Notes under the pieces: generated by a model
Told to the model about the DNA's origin: nothing
The model's database searches: none
What the model saw: only the letters and a program-made list of their open reading frames with translations
Translations under genes and position numbers: made by a program
In this document: positions 11,266-24,526 of the stretch, one piece after another
How positions within the stretch are numbered: the stretch's first letter is position 1
Layout of the letters: each line of letters starts with the position of its first letter
NCBI RefSeq assembly: GCF_003597395.2
Contig: NC_133777.1
Location: 63,350,405 to 63,414,404 of the forward strand
From: Chelonoidis abingdonii
Lineage: Eukaryota > Chordata > Testudines > Testudinidae
DNA: 64,000 bases
Direction: 5' to 3'

Positions 11266-14035
11266 TTAACTTACCATTTTTTAAGCTGTCTTGTCTCTTC
11301 AGCATCATTGTATCTGGTGTCTTGTTTTAAGCAGAGAGAATAAATATAAATGATACTGAAGACAATATCCCTAAGGATCTACCAACCAACAGAATAAAAA
11401 AAAAATAAAAATCATCAACAGCCAGTGAAAACGTCGACCAGAAGATTTCTAGTCAGAAATAGAAGTGATCTGATGAGAAGGGGAAGGTTACGTTGCTGAG
11501 ATATGAGTGCTGTGTACAGCTGTTACTCTAGTAATAATTCATCATATAAATATGTAAATGAGACGAGGAGGAGGGTGAGAGATTGCTGCTTAAATCACAC
11601 AGAGTCACTCCCTGTCCTTAGGTAGAAAAATAGACCATCCCTACAGAAAGTGTTTCAGAAAATACAGAGTAAAAGTTCTTGCAATTTATAAAGAATGAAG
11701 TCATTTAAATATTTTTTCAACACAGAGTGGGCAAATTCATCCCTGAGGTAACTCTATAGACCTAAATGGAATTACACCAGGGATGAAAAGGATCTAGGTT
11801 TCTTTCGGTGCTAATAAGTGAGGATAAAGAGAGACCAGACACAGCTGATCAATGTTACCAGGATAGTAGTGTTGAAACATGTATGCATTGACTTTGCACT
11901 TCCAAGTACATTCCCACAGGATTTATACAAAAAGGTGGTTTAGTGAACTCTGGCTGCCCCTGTTAAATCCTAGTACTGCAACTATACCTTGCCAGGAATA
12001 CTAAATAAATGTCTAATGAGACATCAGCACATGCAATAGACGTATCCTTGCTTCCATACCTAGTTCATCATCCTTAGCTTGTTGAAGGTCAGAGTGGTTT
12101 GGTGAAGCTTCAGAAGGTCCACAAAATTAGGAGAGGCAGAAAGGAGAGAGTCTGTAGGGGAAAGCGTTGATAGAGTAGTGCAGAGGGGAGCTCCACAGAT
12201 TAGTACAGCAACACCCAAGGACAGGAGGATCAGCATGAGACTAATGCCGAAGTACAGCTGACAAATTTGGGTGGTATCCCAGATGAAACAAGGAAACCTG
12301 GCTATGTTTGGTTGCTTTCATGATTGCATAATTGCGTCCAGTGATTCTGTATAAATACCACCTATCACATGTTCATTTTCAACATAACTCCTCTATTTGT
12401 TAGGGGAGAGACTGTTACCAAGACAGCCCTGGCTGACCCACTTGTGCTTGGTTTTACAAACAGTTGTTTATTGCCTTTTATATTTAAATGTGAAAAGTAA
12501 GACATATACCTCAGAAGCAGCCACAAAATGCAGAATAGTTATGATAGGAAACAATTCCATTGAAAATACTCAGATCAACATACAGCTTGAGAAGCCAATA
12601 GTGTATACTAAGTACAAATCCTAAAAGCTAGTTAATATGCTAACGTTGCAACACCAGCTCCCACTGCATGAACACAAATTCCATATCAAGGGTATTCGCT
12701 CTCAAAACACATAGACAACTACCCCTTCCGTCTTGTTCATGAGAATTCCCAATTGATTTTATTTTTGGTGCCTCACATAGTGTGGATAAATTATAGCTGC
12801 TGTATCAGTTTGCATTATCAAAGGGCATCTCTCTTCAGAACCTCTCCTTTCCTACTGTTATACTCTCCCCCAGACAAGTGCCATTTCAATGGATCTTCAT
12901 AATAAACAGCTGAAACAAGCAATTAAAATGTGTGTGTCAAATGCCAGGCCTGAGTGCTGGGCACTATGAAAGCTGGGAGAGGCAGAGAATATTGAACCCA
13001 ATCTCCCATGAGATGGGATGAAGGAAGTCTCCATGAGGATCCCTCACCACTAGTACCACATTAATCATTGTAAGGAGGGTGGGGTTCGTCCCCCTCATAA
13101 CAGAAATGGTCATAGGGCCCACTCCCAAACCTAGGAGAACAGTCCTCGCTATCCAGCTTCCTAGCCACAGCTGCAGAGGGTGTGTGCAATACAGAAGTGA
13201 TAAATACAGGCCCAGAGTGTATCATCTTTTCTGTCAGACAAGCCCCACCCCAGCCCAACCTCATACTACCAGCCCAGCCTCTGGTACACCTAATCCTCCA
13301 GCAGCATGGACGGTGGTCTGCATGGACAGGTCTCTGCGGGATCCAGAAGCAAAGCCAAGGGCGGTAGAAGGAAAAAGGTCATGGAAACAGCAGAATCTCT
13401 TTCCACATACAGAACTAGGGATCAGTGGCTGGTCCAGTTCGATTAGACAGCAGAACAAGAGATTTGCTGCTTATGATACTATTAGGACCAAAGATGATTT
13501 AAGATAACAAGAATTAGGTGTAAGTTTGATTATAAATCTTCATCATCTACTATATGTTATGTACATGCACATGCATTGTATTTCAAGGCCAAACCCTGTT
13601 TGCCTTATTGCAGCAAATAGCAATACAGATTTCCAAGTATTCATTTACATAATTACTAGGGTAATCTGCAGAATATTTTCAAATTGCCTCACTGATCTCT
13701 TCCTGTACCCCATGAAAGTTAGGAAGCAAAAGTAATGTTGGCTTCAGTTCTCTTTTGCCCATTCTGCCTCCTGTCTTTTTAAAAGGGTATTAAGACATTA
13801 ATAAGCATTGGCAAAGAGAAGCAAAGCCTAACAAAAAAACGTGGTGTGTAAGGGTTAAACAGCCTCTGCAATCATTGAATGGGTAGTTAAAAGGTGAATG
13901 CCTGACAAGAGATAAAGAACATTTGCAGGTACAGATTGAGTCAGGTGACAGTTATTATAACCCCAGTAAAGTGCCAACCTTGCAAAAGCTTTTATATCAT
14001 CATTTGCAAGGGCAAGCATTGTTTCAAACTGGGCT
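11266..14035. other. No gene or repeat recognised
   Basis: Unique-looking sequence. The longest frame here (13,079-13,507, 142 codons, plus strand) has overlapping frames of similar length in the other readings and low-complexity Pro/Ser/Arg content, so it reads as chance. Confidence 0.5.
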
Positions 14036-14150
14036 AAGTGGCATGATGGATTAGTGTACTAGCTTGGATCATTTCTGGAGGCCTGGGCTCAGATTTTGTT
14101 TAGGCTACAAATGCAAAAGAAGTTGCTAATTTAGTCCAAATTTGAAGTCT
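14036..14150 (+). repeat. Possible CORE-SINE tRNA-like head
   Basis: GATGGATTAGTGTACTAGC resembles an A-box region and GGGCTCAGATTTTG a worn B box, about 40 bases apart, followed by GGCTACAAATGCAA. Head-only SINE similarity; weak. Confidence 0.35.
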
Positions 14151-14344
14151 CTGCTCAGGAGAGGCCTAGGACTAGATAATACCTCCTTTAAGGTCAAAGT
14201 GGTTTGGATATTGCTTTATAATTCCTTCCTGCATGATGCCTTGCTCTTGCCAATGCAATTACTCTCGCTGCAGTGAAAAGCAAATACACTCAAAGAAGTG
14301 ATCAGCACAGGTATTTGAGAGATGGGACAGAATTCAGGGGAACG

Positions 14345-14520
14345 TTCTCTAGTGGTGAGACCCAGGAATTGAACACAAGTATTCTGGTTCTGTTCCTGGC
14401 TGCACTGACTTCCTGTGTGGCCACTTAACCTGTCTGCACCATGAGTACTTCGTCTGCAAAACCAGGCTAGTGCCCATTTGTGTGAAGTGCTGAGGCTTTT
14501 AATGGTGATGCTTGCCAATA
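14345..14520 (+). repeat. MIR/CORE-SINE copy
   Basis: TTCTGTTCCTGGCTGCACTGACTTCC..TGTGTGGCCACTTAACC..CTGCACC, then GTCTGCAAAA and TGTGAAGTGCTGAGGC, follows the MIR order: tRNA-derived B-box region, GTGTGACCTTGGGCAAGT-like CORE, TCTGTAAAATGG-like end and AAAGCACTTTGA-like tail. Each block is degraded. Confidence 0.6.
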
Positions 14521-15920
14521 TAAAGAGGGGAAAGTACTACATCTTTAATTTCAGCAGTCCCCCGTTTGCCAGTGTGAGTAGTGGCTAAATGGCTACACTG
14601 CACAGCATCAGTCCAGAAGAAGGAAGTGTGGAGGAGACAATGCCATGCATTCATTTTCAACACCCCAAAACAATGCTTTTTTGGAATGATTACTGGGCAA
14701 TTTAGTAACCCAGCATTAACTCCCAGAGCACAATAGCTCTCTGGAATGAACAGCACTGCAGTTGCTGCAACATCCACCCTAACTCTGCAGAGGGATTAAG
14801 ATTACATTTGAACTCTTTGTACAGAGTCCCACTTACAGCTGGCCCACAAAAACCCTTGACAAGTCTGAATCCTAAATTAACCAGTGGCACTAGGATTTAA
14901 ACTCATGACAGTCAGATGCAGATTACTGGGCACCTTGCCCAGCTCCAGACGGAGCCAGATGAGATCTGTACATAGTGACTTTTCCCACACATGCAGGTCC
15001 TGTTTGCTTGGCCATTTTAGATGAAATAGATGAAAACGAGCAGTCACTTCAGTTGAAGGTCATGCAAGTGGAGTTACTCCACTTTGGGCACAGTTAACCT
15101 TTGAACATTATGAGCGACAGGGGCTGTTTGGCTAGTTAACGAATGCTCTGCTCAGAAGCACAGGGCCTTTTTGCTTAGGTCTCAGTGTGCACTGCTTAGG
15201 TTTTGAGTTACACAACACTGCAAGCCTTACTACTGCTTATCAGTCAGAAAAGGCTAGTCGTTATTTATAGCACGAACTATATAAAGCGATAAAGCCTATG
15301 AGTTGTCTAACATATCATTTATCTAGAGGTATAAAAAGAGGCAGTTATTAAAACAGAACAGGCGGTTTTATCTCATATTTCTATTCAAAACCTAATTTAA
15401 CATCCTCAGAGCCAACATACTGTTCAGATGATTAAAAGGCTGCTCAAGATACTGGGGAGAAGGCGGGCATGGCAGGAAGGGGAAGGAATGCAACAACAAC
15501 CACTAACATTTTTAAAAAAAATTTTAGGCCAGATTTTAGGAACTCCCAAATGGTTCTTTACCAAAATGAGGATCCAAGCATTCAATCTATTTGTGCTTAG
15601 TATTTCTCAGGATTCATTCCATGACAAGACAGGGCCAGCGCCTTCTCTGCTTGATTTAAGTGGCAGGCTTTTTTGGGCAGGATTCTCCCTCTCTCTCACA
15701 TTCCTCCTCCCACTACCAGTTATAGAAGTTCTGTGCTTCGAAGAGCCTGTGATATAGTTCTTAGTTTAAAGCCCACTTTTGTCCTCTAGATTTAGACAAA
15801 AATCCCACTGGCTTCCAAGAATTTTCCCTGAGCAAGGATTTCAAGATTATTTCCTTAAATTAGTGAATGGTTTGTATTAAATACAATATCAACCGCATGT
15901 GCAAGACAGAGTGCCCTATG
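14521..15920. other. Nothing recognised
   Basis: No repeat boundary or coding evidence. AT-rich blocks around 15,240-15,420 have no obvious repeat family and could be regulatory, but this cannot be shown from the sequence. Confidence 0.45.
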
Positions 15921-15936
15921 GCAGATAATTATCTGC
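15921..15936. promoter_or_regulatory. 16-bp perfect palindrome with inverted GATA words
   Basis: GCAGATAATTATCTGC is its own reverse complement. It contains AGATAA and its inverse TTATCT, overlapping a TAATTA homeodomain-type core. Such arrangements occur in enhancers, but one 16-mer is not proof of function. Confidence 0.3.
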
Positions 15937-17564
15937 TGAAACATTAGCCTTTGTCCAGATTACAGATCACAAGCAACAAAATATGGGAGTGATCTTTTTA
16001 TGGACTTGTTCATTTTCATTGCACACTCTTGAAGTTTGGTATTAAGTTACTGTGACAGACACCCTTTGGCAAAACGTCCCCTGTTCCTTGCAAACAACTT
16101 GTCTTAGATTTGACAAACTCGCTACACCAAACACATATCTTGCAGGGTATTTATCCATAAGGGGTAACATGGGCAGTATCTACACAGCTCGTAACTTATC
16201 AAGACTCATAACCATTACAAAATGTATGCATGGGTAATATTTAAGGAATAATGTAACTATATTTAAAGTCTGTTTTATGGTCTTAGAGTAAAGGTTAACC
16301 ACCAAGGCCCATTCAAGCAGGAGGGAATTGTCCCCTCCCTGGTTAGCATAGCCTGAGGTTCAATTGCCTAGCTTTGCTCTATCAAAGGAAGACTATCAAT
16401 AAAAGATCATCCGACTTCTTCAAACAATCAAACCTACTACAGTAGGGGATCGCCCTGGCATGAATAAAGACAAAAGACTGTTTCACTACTACAGAGGATG
16501 GGGGAAGCCCCTTTCACTGGGGAGACATCTTGGGGAGGAACGATGTTCTCATGAAAAAAAAAAAAAATTGGCTTCTGGTTCCTGTGAAGCCAACCAGCTC
16601 TGCAACAGACTGAACTTTGGGGGGAAGCTTATTTCATTCGCTAGGAAAGATAACATTAGTAAATATATGCCCTAATTCACATTTCATGATTTTGTTTTGT
16701 ATTGTAACCATTTGTTTCCATCACACTGGTTCTAGCTGAATCTCTGTTCTTTCCTAAATAACCCTTCCCTTGTTTGATTACCTTTGCTGAGTATTATACA
16801 GGAGCAGGGGTATAGGGGAAAATTAGTAAACTGGGGCACACTGCTCCTTTGGGGGCAGAGGATCTGGGATTACTGTGAGTAGCCAGTGTCAGGGGCTGGT
16901 TCTCAAAGGAGAACAGTTCAATGGGACTCTTGTTTACCAGCAAGGCACAGACAGGCTGGCATAGCCCAGAGAAAAGTTCTTGAAGGGCTGGTGGTGTTAC
17001 ACAGCCAGTACCGTGGGCAAAGCTACCTCTTGCTAGAGGCAGGAGATTACAAGTGACTAACAGCCCTGGGTACCCCAAGAACCATCAGTGATTCAGCAGC
17101 TCTATATAATGGACCAGATAGGAAAGTGACCTCTCTCTTCATTGTGAGTGCACTAAGAGAAAAACGGGGGACAAGAGAAATGGGGCACTATTGATACCAT
17201 CTCTCCTTCCTTCCAGGATGCTTTCGTCCCCTCTCCCCACCTCATTATCTCAGTTTTGGCCATGTTAGTCACTTACACTCATTTCATGTCTTGTGACAGG
17301 TTCAGCAAGAAGAGGAGAAACTAGGGAGTGAGACACCCCCTGCAGTAGGTACACAGTTGTTTTTTTTGTTACTAACAAAACAATACAATCCTGGAGGTAA
17401 CACAACATTTGCCACCATCACATTATTCTCTCTACTTGTGTGTTCAAATCCGCTCCCCCTGAAAAAACCCACAACCCGTCTGATCTATTTAGACTGTATG
17501 CCACATATGGTCCTTCAGACGTTTTAATATAGGCTCAAGCTCTCACCAGGGAGTGGGATCTGGG
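15937..17564. other. No gene recognised; possible old dispersed repeat at 16.05-16.65 kb
   Basis: The block 16,050-16,650 looks like something I have seen in turtle assemblies (GGGGTAACATGGGCAGTAT, GGCCCATTCAAGCAGGAGGG, GGCATGAATAAAGACAAAAG), but I cannot classify it; an LTR or LINE remnant is possible. It includes a 14-base A run near 16,555. Frames inside it carry no recognisable domain. The region 16,660-17,500 shows nothing. Confidence 0.35.
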
Positions 17565-18683
17565 CAGGGCCAGCTCCAGGTTTTCTGCCACCCCAAGCGG
17601 CAAAAAAAAAAAAAAGGAACACCGGCCAATGGGAGCTGCAGGGACGGTACCTGCAGACAGAGCAGTATGCGGAGCCACCTGGCTATGCCTCTGCGAAGAA
17701 GCCAGAGGGAGGACATGCCGCTGCTTCCAGGAGCTGCTTGAGTTAAGTACTGCCCCAAGCCTGCACCTCTGACCCCCTCCTGCACCCCAAACCCCCTTCT
17801 GCCCTCTGAGCCTCTTGATCCCAACCAAGAGTACCCTCCTGCACCCCCAATCCCTCATCCCCAGCCCCACCCCAGAGACTGCACCCCCATCCAGAGCCCT
17901 TACTCCCCCCCCACTCCAATCCCCCTGCCCCAGCCCAGAGCCCCCTCCCATACCCTGAACTCCTCATTTCTGGCCCCATCCCATAGCCTTCACCCCCTCC
18001 CATACCCCCAAACCCCAATTTTGTGAGCATTCATAGCCCACCATACAATTTCCATATTCAGATTTGGTCCTTGGGCCAAAAAGTTTGCTCACCCCTGCCT
18101 TAGACACTACCATAATAAATATAATTAATACCAAAACTCTATCAATGGGGGTTTGGTTTGCAGGGTCAGGGACTAGAGACTTCAGCTTCACCACAATGGA
18201 CTTCTCAATCCCAAACTTCGGTTGAATTGGCATGTAACAAGCCAGGGTAGCTTCCACCGTGACTGGAGCTCTCATCCTGCCTCTGCGGTTGTGGTTAAAG
18301 GATGAACTGCACTCTGAGACCCCTTTTAGTCCCTCTCAAGTCCACCAGGTCTGGGGTGCCAGGCCTGGCTTCCTGACCCTCACTCTGGGCAGAACCACTT
18401 GGTCCTGTGAGATGGCTCTCTGCAGCAGCGGCTCTGGGCACCAGTGCTCCAAGTGCATGCCTGGGGCAGCAAGCTGCTGGGGGCACCCTGCCAGTCTCTG
18501 CTAGGACAGCAGTCAGGCAGCCTTCGCCAGCTTGCCTGCGGGACGTCCGCCAGTCCCGTGGATTCGGCGGCAATTCAGCGGCAGGTATGCGAAGCCACGG
18601 GACCGGGGACCTCCCGCAGGCACGCCACCGAAGGCAGCCTGCCTGCCGTGCTTGGGGCGGCAAAAAAGCTAGAGCTGCCCCTG
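17565..18683. mobile_element. GC-rich mosaic of hAT-type non-autonomous elements
   Basis: The outer left end, CAGGGCCAGCTCCAGG..CTGCCACCCCAAGCGG, is matched in inverted form by GCTTGGGGCGGCAAAAAAGC..AGAGCTGCCCCTG at 18,648-18,683, so the whole looks like one TIR-bounded element. Inside it, the piece ending GCCAAAAAGTTTGCTCACCCCTG at 18,097 is the end of a different hAT family in minus orientation, preceded by C-rich spacer (17,755-18,060). The outer flanking octamers match poorly (4 of 8), so old insertions and rearrangement are likely. The long minus-strand frames (up to 138 codons) and the plus-strand frames at 18,407-18,779 are repeat translations with no stable domain. Confidence 0.6.
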
Positions 18684-21600
18684 GCTGTCTGGGCTGCAGC
18701 ACCTATTTACAACAATGTTAACTCAACAGGCCCAACTGGTTTTGGCACCTGTAAGCTCTTTTTCTGCAGGAGCCTGTGATAGCAGTTGATTAAAGTGACT
18801 CAAAAAACGGCTTATTCAAAACAAAGCATAATTTATTCATTCACCCCAACAGTATATAGCATGCAGAAACCAGGGTTAAAACCATAAATCCTACAGGCAA
18901 ACCAATAGAGGCCTATAAGTATATTACTTAATCCTTAACCTTTCCTTGCAAGCTTTGGTAAGTTCCTCTGAGCCCAGGAACCTTCCATTTTTGGACTAGG
19001 CAAAGCAGACTGCTCTGCTGCATTCTCAGCGTCTGTCAGACACATCTCCAGCGGCTGCTGACAACCCACCTTTCAGATCCTTCCTTTCTAGGTCCAGGTC
19101 CTTTAATGATTTAGTATCCCTTTTGTTCCTAGGCTCATGCCTGGCAAGAATGAGCCTACTAAGCTGGCTGTAGCAATAGTCTTGAACTCCTAATGTCATG
19201 AGTATGGGCACACTGTGCTGTTGGTGCTATCCCAACAGTTCAGTTCTCTAGAGAACGCAATACTTAAGAGGTTACACATTAAAACCATTATGATGTTTTC
19301 CTTCAAACCTCTGGAAAAGTGAATATTTACATGGTAATAATCCCAGAGAGTTCCTGCTGCAGTTGACTGTAACGAGACATTCCTTACTGACCCATATAAT
19401 GATGGCTGATCACTAAATATTAAACTCGCCTACAGTATAGCTGATACAGTGCACAGCGGATAAGGTGGCAAACACCACACATACTGAATTGACAGGCATT
19501 TCCTTTTCTCTAATTGATAATGTTTCCTTCAATGTAAAGTCTCCTGCTTTTCTTGTAATAAGGAAGAATGTAATTAGGAGGTCTTTTGTTGGCTGTCTTG
19601 GCACAAGATCATTCAACATATTGAATGCTTTTATTTAACTTCCTTGTAAATCAAGTCATCTCATTTGTAGCAGTTCACTGTGTCTAGTCATTTTTGCTCT
19701 CTTCCTTTTCTAAAGTCTTTAAAAACAAAATAAATGTGGAGAGTTTAATATGGAATGCAACATTGGAGGCAAAGAAACACTAGAGAGGTGTCTGGGCTAC
19801 GGAGTTCTGTTCTGGACCTCAAACGCTCCAGCATTTGGACTTACGTCAGAGGTTTTGATTCAGTCCTACGTCTAGGACATGTTCTAAAAATGGATATGAT
19901 AATATTGCCTGCATATGTTCTTCATTCCTCTTTTTAATACATCCTAACATTTCCTTTTGACTTGTTTCTTTGCATTGAGATGTCACCTTAATGGACTGTC
20001 CACAGTGATCCTTGTAACTTCTCCCTTCCCTAACCTTAAGATTTTACAGCCAGTTCAGAACTCATCGTTGAGCAGAAATAGTTTATATTCTGCTTTCCAG
20101 TGTTCATTACAGTATCTTCAATTTTTCTACAATGAACATGGTGTACCATTTTGTTACCCAGTTACCTAACTTCATTGGGTCCTTCTGGAGTGCCACAGAA
20201 GCATAACCAATGAACACAAAGGAAAAAAACAAAAACCACACAAATCTCTACATAGACTGCATTGTATTCCAGAATCAGGCTGCTTAAAATGCCATAAGAT
20301 GCTTTATAGAAAATAAACGAGAAGCCAGTTTTTGTAGAAGTAGATTAAAATAACTGGCAGCTTTTGAAGACATTATGTCTTACTGTTTCCAGTGACTAGC
20401 TGAATATAGTTACAAAGCGCTGTAACGATCCATTTTTCATTCTGTGTCTGCTAAGGTGACATTGGTGTGGATGTATGGGTCCAGTACACTGCACTCCTTA
20501 GATCATCTTGTCAAGTTCAAATGGAAGCTGTCTAAAGTCTATTCATACATCAAAGCTTTATAGGATGTTAGTCAATAAATACTAAGTTGTCATGCTGAGA
20601 TAGGGAAGGAAATTTAATAAAGGCATCGGCTGTGAATCAAAACAAGTGTGTTTTATTCACTATCTTCCTTCTATATGGAAAATAGAGTTTAGTCATCCCT
20701 CTGCCAAGTCTTCTCCAGATTATCCAGTTAGTTAGTTATGGCCTTGCCCTCATGATGCTGAGTAGAATACTGCATGCTCCCCATCAGTTTCTATTGTCAC
20801 CCTTCCCCATTCAGTTTTATGTTTGCTACAAGCTATTCTATTTGGTACCGCATTTCCTGTTTTATTACCCTTGCTTCTGCCACAAATAGTGGCCATAATG
20901 GGCCTGAAGTCCTGCCTTGCTGATGTAGGACAAGCTCCCATTGTCTACAAAGATGAATGGGGATTGTCTCCTGGTTACTTCTCTTAGGACAAAGACATAC
21001 TTAATAAAGCCACAAGTTACCTATAGACCAGATACTCTCCCAGATCCTTACAGATCTACCTGTTCTGAGATGATTCCTGACATCTGGGTGAGTTCCACAG
21101 AGTGCCTGTTTGAAAAGCCTAACCTCTAAACATTCTGTTCTTGCAGGACAGGTGCAATAGCAAGTAGCCAAAACCACACCTTATTGGGCTCCCACTTGCT
21201 AAGTGGGTCTTTGGGGCATATTGGGAATGTAGAGCTAGTGCTTCAAGCCCCAGCTGGTGATGCTCACCTGGCTGGTCATTACTAGTCAAGTGCCAGCAGT
21301 ATTTGCAACTATATGGAAGAAGACTAGGTCCCTGCACCCATGAACTTAAAAACAGAGTCTGATCTAGAAATTTCAGCTAAGACATCAGCAAGTCCTGGCT
21401 CCTGCACACAGCCAAAGTATACTGGAGCAGGATCAATCATTTGGATTTTAATATAGATGTCCCCAAGTTCAGGGGTGTTAAGATTCAGTGTTTGTTTCAG
21501 CCTCTTATAAATACAGGGACCAAGAAGAAACAAAAATTTAGACCCAGATCCAGATCCTGAAGCCACCTTTGCCCTGACCCAAAGAGGAAAAGAAAGGTTC

Positions 21601-23060
21601 TGCAGTTTTTGTTTGACTTCGTTTTTATTTATTTACAGAGTTCACCCTAGACATTCCAAAGAGCCCATGAGTGGTTGCCTGGGGGTAAAGGCAGGTTACA
21701 CTAGCTTTAGGCCCAGAATTTGACAGTGGTGCAACACACACTAATACCACACTAGGACTGGGCCTGTACATTCAGCATACATTACCATGAAGGACTACCA
21801 TGTTATACATTAAGAACATACAAGCATCCAGCATCAAGCCCGCATCATGCCCATATTGCCCTTTCTACGTACGCCTCACAGAGACAAGCCCAAAGACACA
21901 GATGAGAATTCAAACACCTCCAAAGTGAAGGTGTATTTAGATCCAGGGTTTTGTTCTAACATATTGGAGATGGGGCTCAAGTGCAAAGTTCAGGTCATGA
22001 CTCCTCAAGGTCAGGGGATGTTTTGATCTAGGGTTTCAGCTTGGGTTCATTCCCCTTTTTTAAGATAGAAGATAGTTCTCTTAGTGTGGCCACTTCCTCT
22101 TTTCAACCACCAACCCCAATCCTCACCCCCAGATAGGTTCCCCTTCACAATTACCAACAGACTCCCAGAGCTCTCTTCCCTTTGCTCCTAAAATCCCTTC
22201 CTCCCTTTCCATGACTTCCTACTCAACCAGCTCTCCTGGCCTCCAACAGGTGATCCAGACCCCCTCACCTTTGAGAAGCCCTGCAAGGTAAGCATTAGTA
22301 CCCTGGCTTTTCCAGTTATTCCTCCCTCCCCACATCCCGTCTACCTTTGCTGATCTTTGCAGGGCCTAGTAGGTCAGGTAGAATATTTCTTAGCCTCCTA
22401 AACCAGCATCACAGCGGTGCACTCAGAAGCTTTTCCAGTCAGCCACACCCCACCCTGCCCTGCAGGTTTTCACTTTCACATCAAATTGAGAGCAAGCATC
22501 CTACATTCCTTTATTGTGAGTGCACAACCTTTGGTCAAACAAACCAACCCAAATTTCTAATAGAAAACCTGCCCAGCTAAAATAGCCTTGCTGAAGGAAA
22601 ACTTTAAAGAAAAAACTATATGGAAAGGAGGGAAACTTGCTGCCTAAAAAGCAACCAACTCACACTTCTATTAATACTGTTGTCAAAATCCTGGCTATCA
22701 AAAGGCAAATGTGCTAAAGCTGAATGAAATTGCAGTTTCAGCTTCCAGGGGTTTGTGTGAACTTTTCTCGCTGTTTTGTTTCTCATGGTTTGTGCCCTTT
22801 GAGCTATGTTTTTAATTCAAATTAACACCAAAGCTCAAAGCAAAACTCTGCTGAGCCACTTGAGTTGTGTGATCTCCGGCCAAAACAAATGTGTCAATCC
22901 AGGTTTGCAGAGGTGGCACAAATTTTGGCCTGGTCAAGGAATCAGGAAGGAACTGGTTATAAAAATAACTTCTCCCAGTTCTAGAATTCTCCAGGTTGTG
23001 ATGCTCCTGGAATGGCGGATGAATGGAAGTGCAGGCAAACTGGGCACAGTCAGACACCTT
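18684..23060. other. No gene or repeat confidently recognised
   Basis: Mixed unique-looking DNA. The segment from 18,790 to about 19,220 begins with sequence that could be an old LTR, but no LTR ends or primer site can be defined. The C-rich block at 22,080-22,460 gives chance frames. None of the 60-80 codon frames shows a domain or an overlapping conserved pattern. Confidence 0.4.
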
Positions 23061-23155
23061 GGGCCTGATTTTCAGAGGAGCTGCACACCCACAGCGCTTC
23101 TTGATGTGAGTGTGACATGTGATGCTCGACATCAGCCTCTAAGGGTTCAGTTCTG
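23061..23155. repeat. Short ancient near-palindromic repeat (GGGCCTGATTTTCAG type)
   Basis: TTGGGCCTGATTTTCAGAGG, then CTGCACACCCACAGC, matches a repeat I recall from sauropsid genomes in which GGGCCTGATTTTCAGAGG is mirrored at the other end. Here the second arm is badly worn. The overlapping frames on both strands (22,806-23,186) are probably by-products. Confidence 0.45.
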
Positions 23156-24109
23156 TTCTCAGCTGACAAAGAGCCTGCTGTGTTAATGGGAGTTAGCTGA
23201 ATAAATCCTTGTACATCAAGATGAGACTATGCCTCATAATGGCTGCATCTTAAGGTCATGAGAGGGAGTGTTTCTATGCTTACCACACAACAGGAACAGG
23301 GGGGAGGGCTTGCATCCTTTCTGAGTGCCTGCATCTTATTTTTGTTTGTTTCTGCAGTGCTTGCCTGGTGCTCTGTGCCTTCCCTACCCCTGGCTCTCTG
23401 TGCTAAATTGCCACATCGTTGCCTTTTCCCAGAATTGTAGTCTAGTTTTTCCCTTCTAGAAACGTTGTACTCTGAGTGAGGAATCTATTTCACCGATTCT
23501 CTTTAGCAGCCTGTCCTCCTCCTCTGTTACAAGGTATTGTGATATTAGAAATCTAGGACACAAAAGCAATTTGTTTCTCTGTGTTATGACTTTTGAGCTT
23601 TCCTCAATAGCGCTCCTAAATCATAAATTGCTACTTTGGATCTCTTCACTTTCAAAAGTGAGCTCACTTGTGCGTCCATTCTGACACTGACACTCCTGCT
23701 ATTTCTCTTCCCCTCTGCCATTCTCATCAGTTATTGTGAAAATGCACAAAACTTAACATGAACAACAAGAAGTTAATGTCAAAGCTTTATCCAGGCTACA
23801 GTGATGTCATATCAATCCAAATCTAGAGAGTGTTTTCCCCTCCATTTTGGCTCCCACTCCTGTTCACATGAGTGAGAGACCTTTTGTCACCTCTGTTTCT
23901 TTCAACCACTTCGGTGGCATCATTACATTTTGATGCGGTTTCTTTTTTCTACCAGCTTTCCCACTGATTTAAAAAAAGAATCCAGCTGTTCCAGACCACG
24001 GCAGCCCCACCTCTCTAGGGACACCTATCACCCCAGTGCTAGGATACACTACACTTGCCACTACACTTGCCTCATCTCCACTATTGTGCTGCTGTTCTGC
24101 TAATGCTCT
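23156..24109. other. Nothing recognised
   Basis: No repeat boundary or coding evidence. Confidence 0.5.
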
Positions 24110-24236
24110 TCACTGATGTCAGAGCTATAGCAATATTAAGCATGTGCTTAAGTACTTTGCTGAATAAGAATAGGATTACTCATATGCTTAAAGTCAGGCA
24201 TGTGCTTAAACACTTTGCTGAATCAGGACCAAAATG
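24110..24236. repeat. Ancient repeat arm (GCATGTGCTTAAGT family)
   Basis: AAGCATGTGCTTAAGTACTT followed by TGCTGAATAAGAATAGG, then again GCATGTGCTTAAACACTTTG followed by CTGAATCAGGACC. The repeated words belong to the same style of palindromic family as 52,995-53,119 (ATGTGCTTAAAATTAACC). The family name is not known to me. Confidence 0.5.
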
Positions 24237-24526
24237 AAAAGTTCCTAGAATCTCCTTTGAATCGGTTGATTTTCCGTTTCGGCTATGATATTCCCTTAAC
24301 TTGCATGGTTGGGAGGACTGATTCTCTTTGTTCACTCTTCCGATACCAGTATTTCTGTAAGGAAGAATGAATATATTAACTTCTCCTGGTCAAAAAATAG
24401 ATCTCATTTTCCAGGACAGATACATTTTTTGTTTCCAGCTCCCACTATCTCTCTGCTTCAGTTGCTTTCCAGGCAAAAAGCAAAACCTGCACAGGGTTCC
24501 CAAACACTCAGACCAGTGGGGTAATA
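24237..24526. other. Nothing recognised
   Basis: No feature could be supported; the 71-codon frame at 24,309-24,524 lacks any domain. Confidence 0.5.

Noticed and set aside
13079..13507. 142-codon open frame, plus strand
   Set aside because: Overlapping frames on the other strand and in other phases are similarly open, the composition is Pro/Ser/Arg-rich, and no domain is visible; treated as chance.
17535..18030. Gly-rich minus-strand frames of 93-138 codons
   Set aside because: Translation of the C-rich spacer of a hAT mosaic; the low-complexity glycine content follows from the DNA composition.
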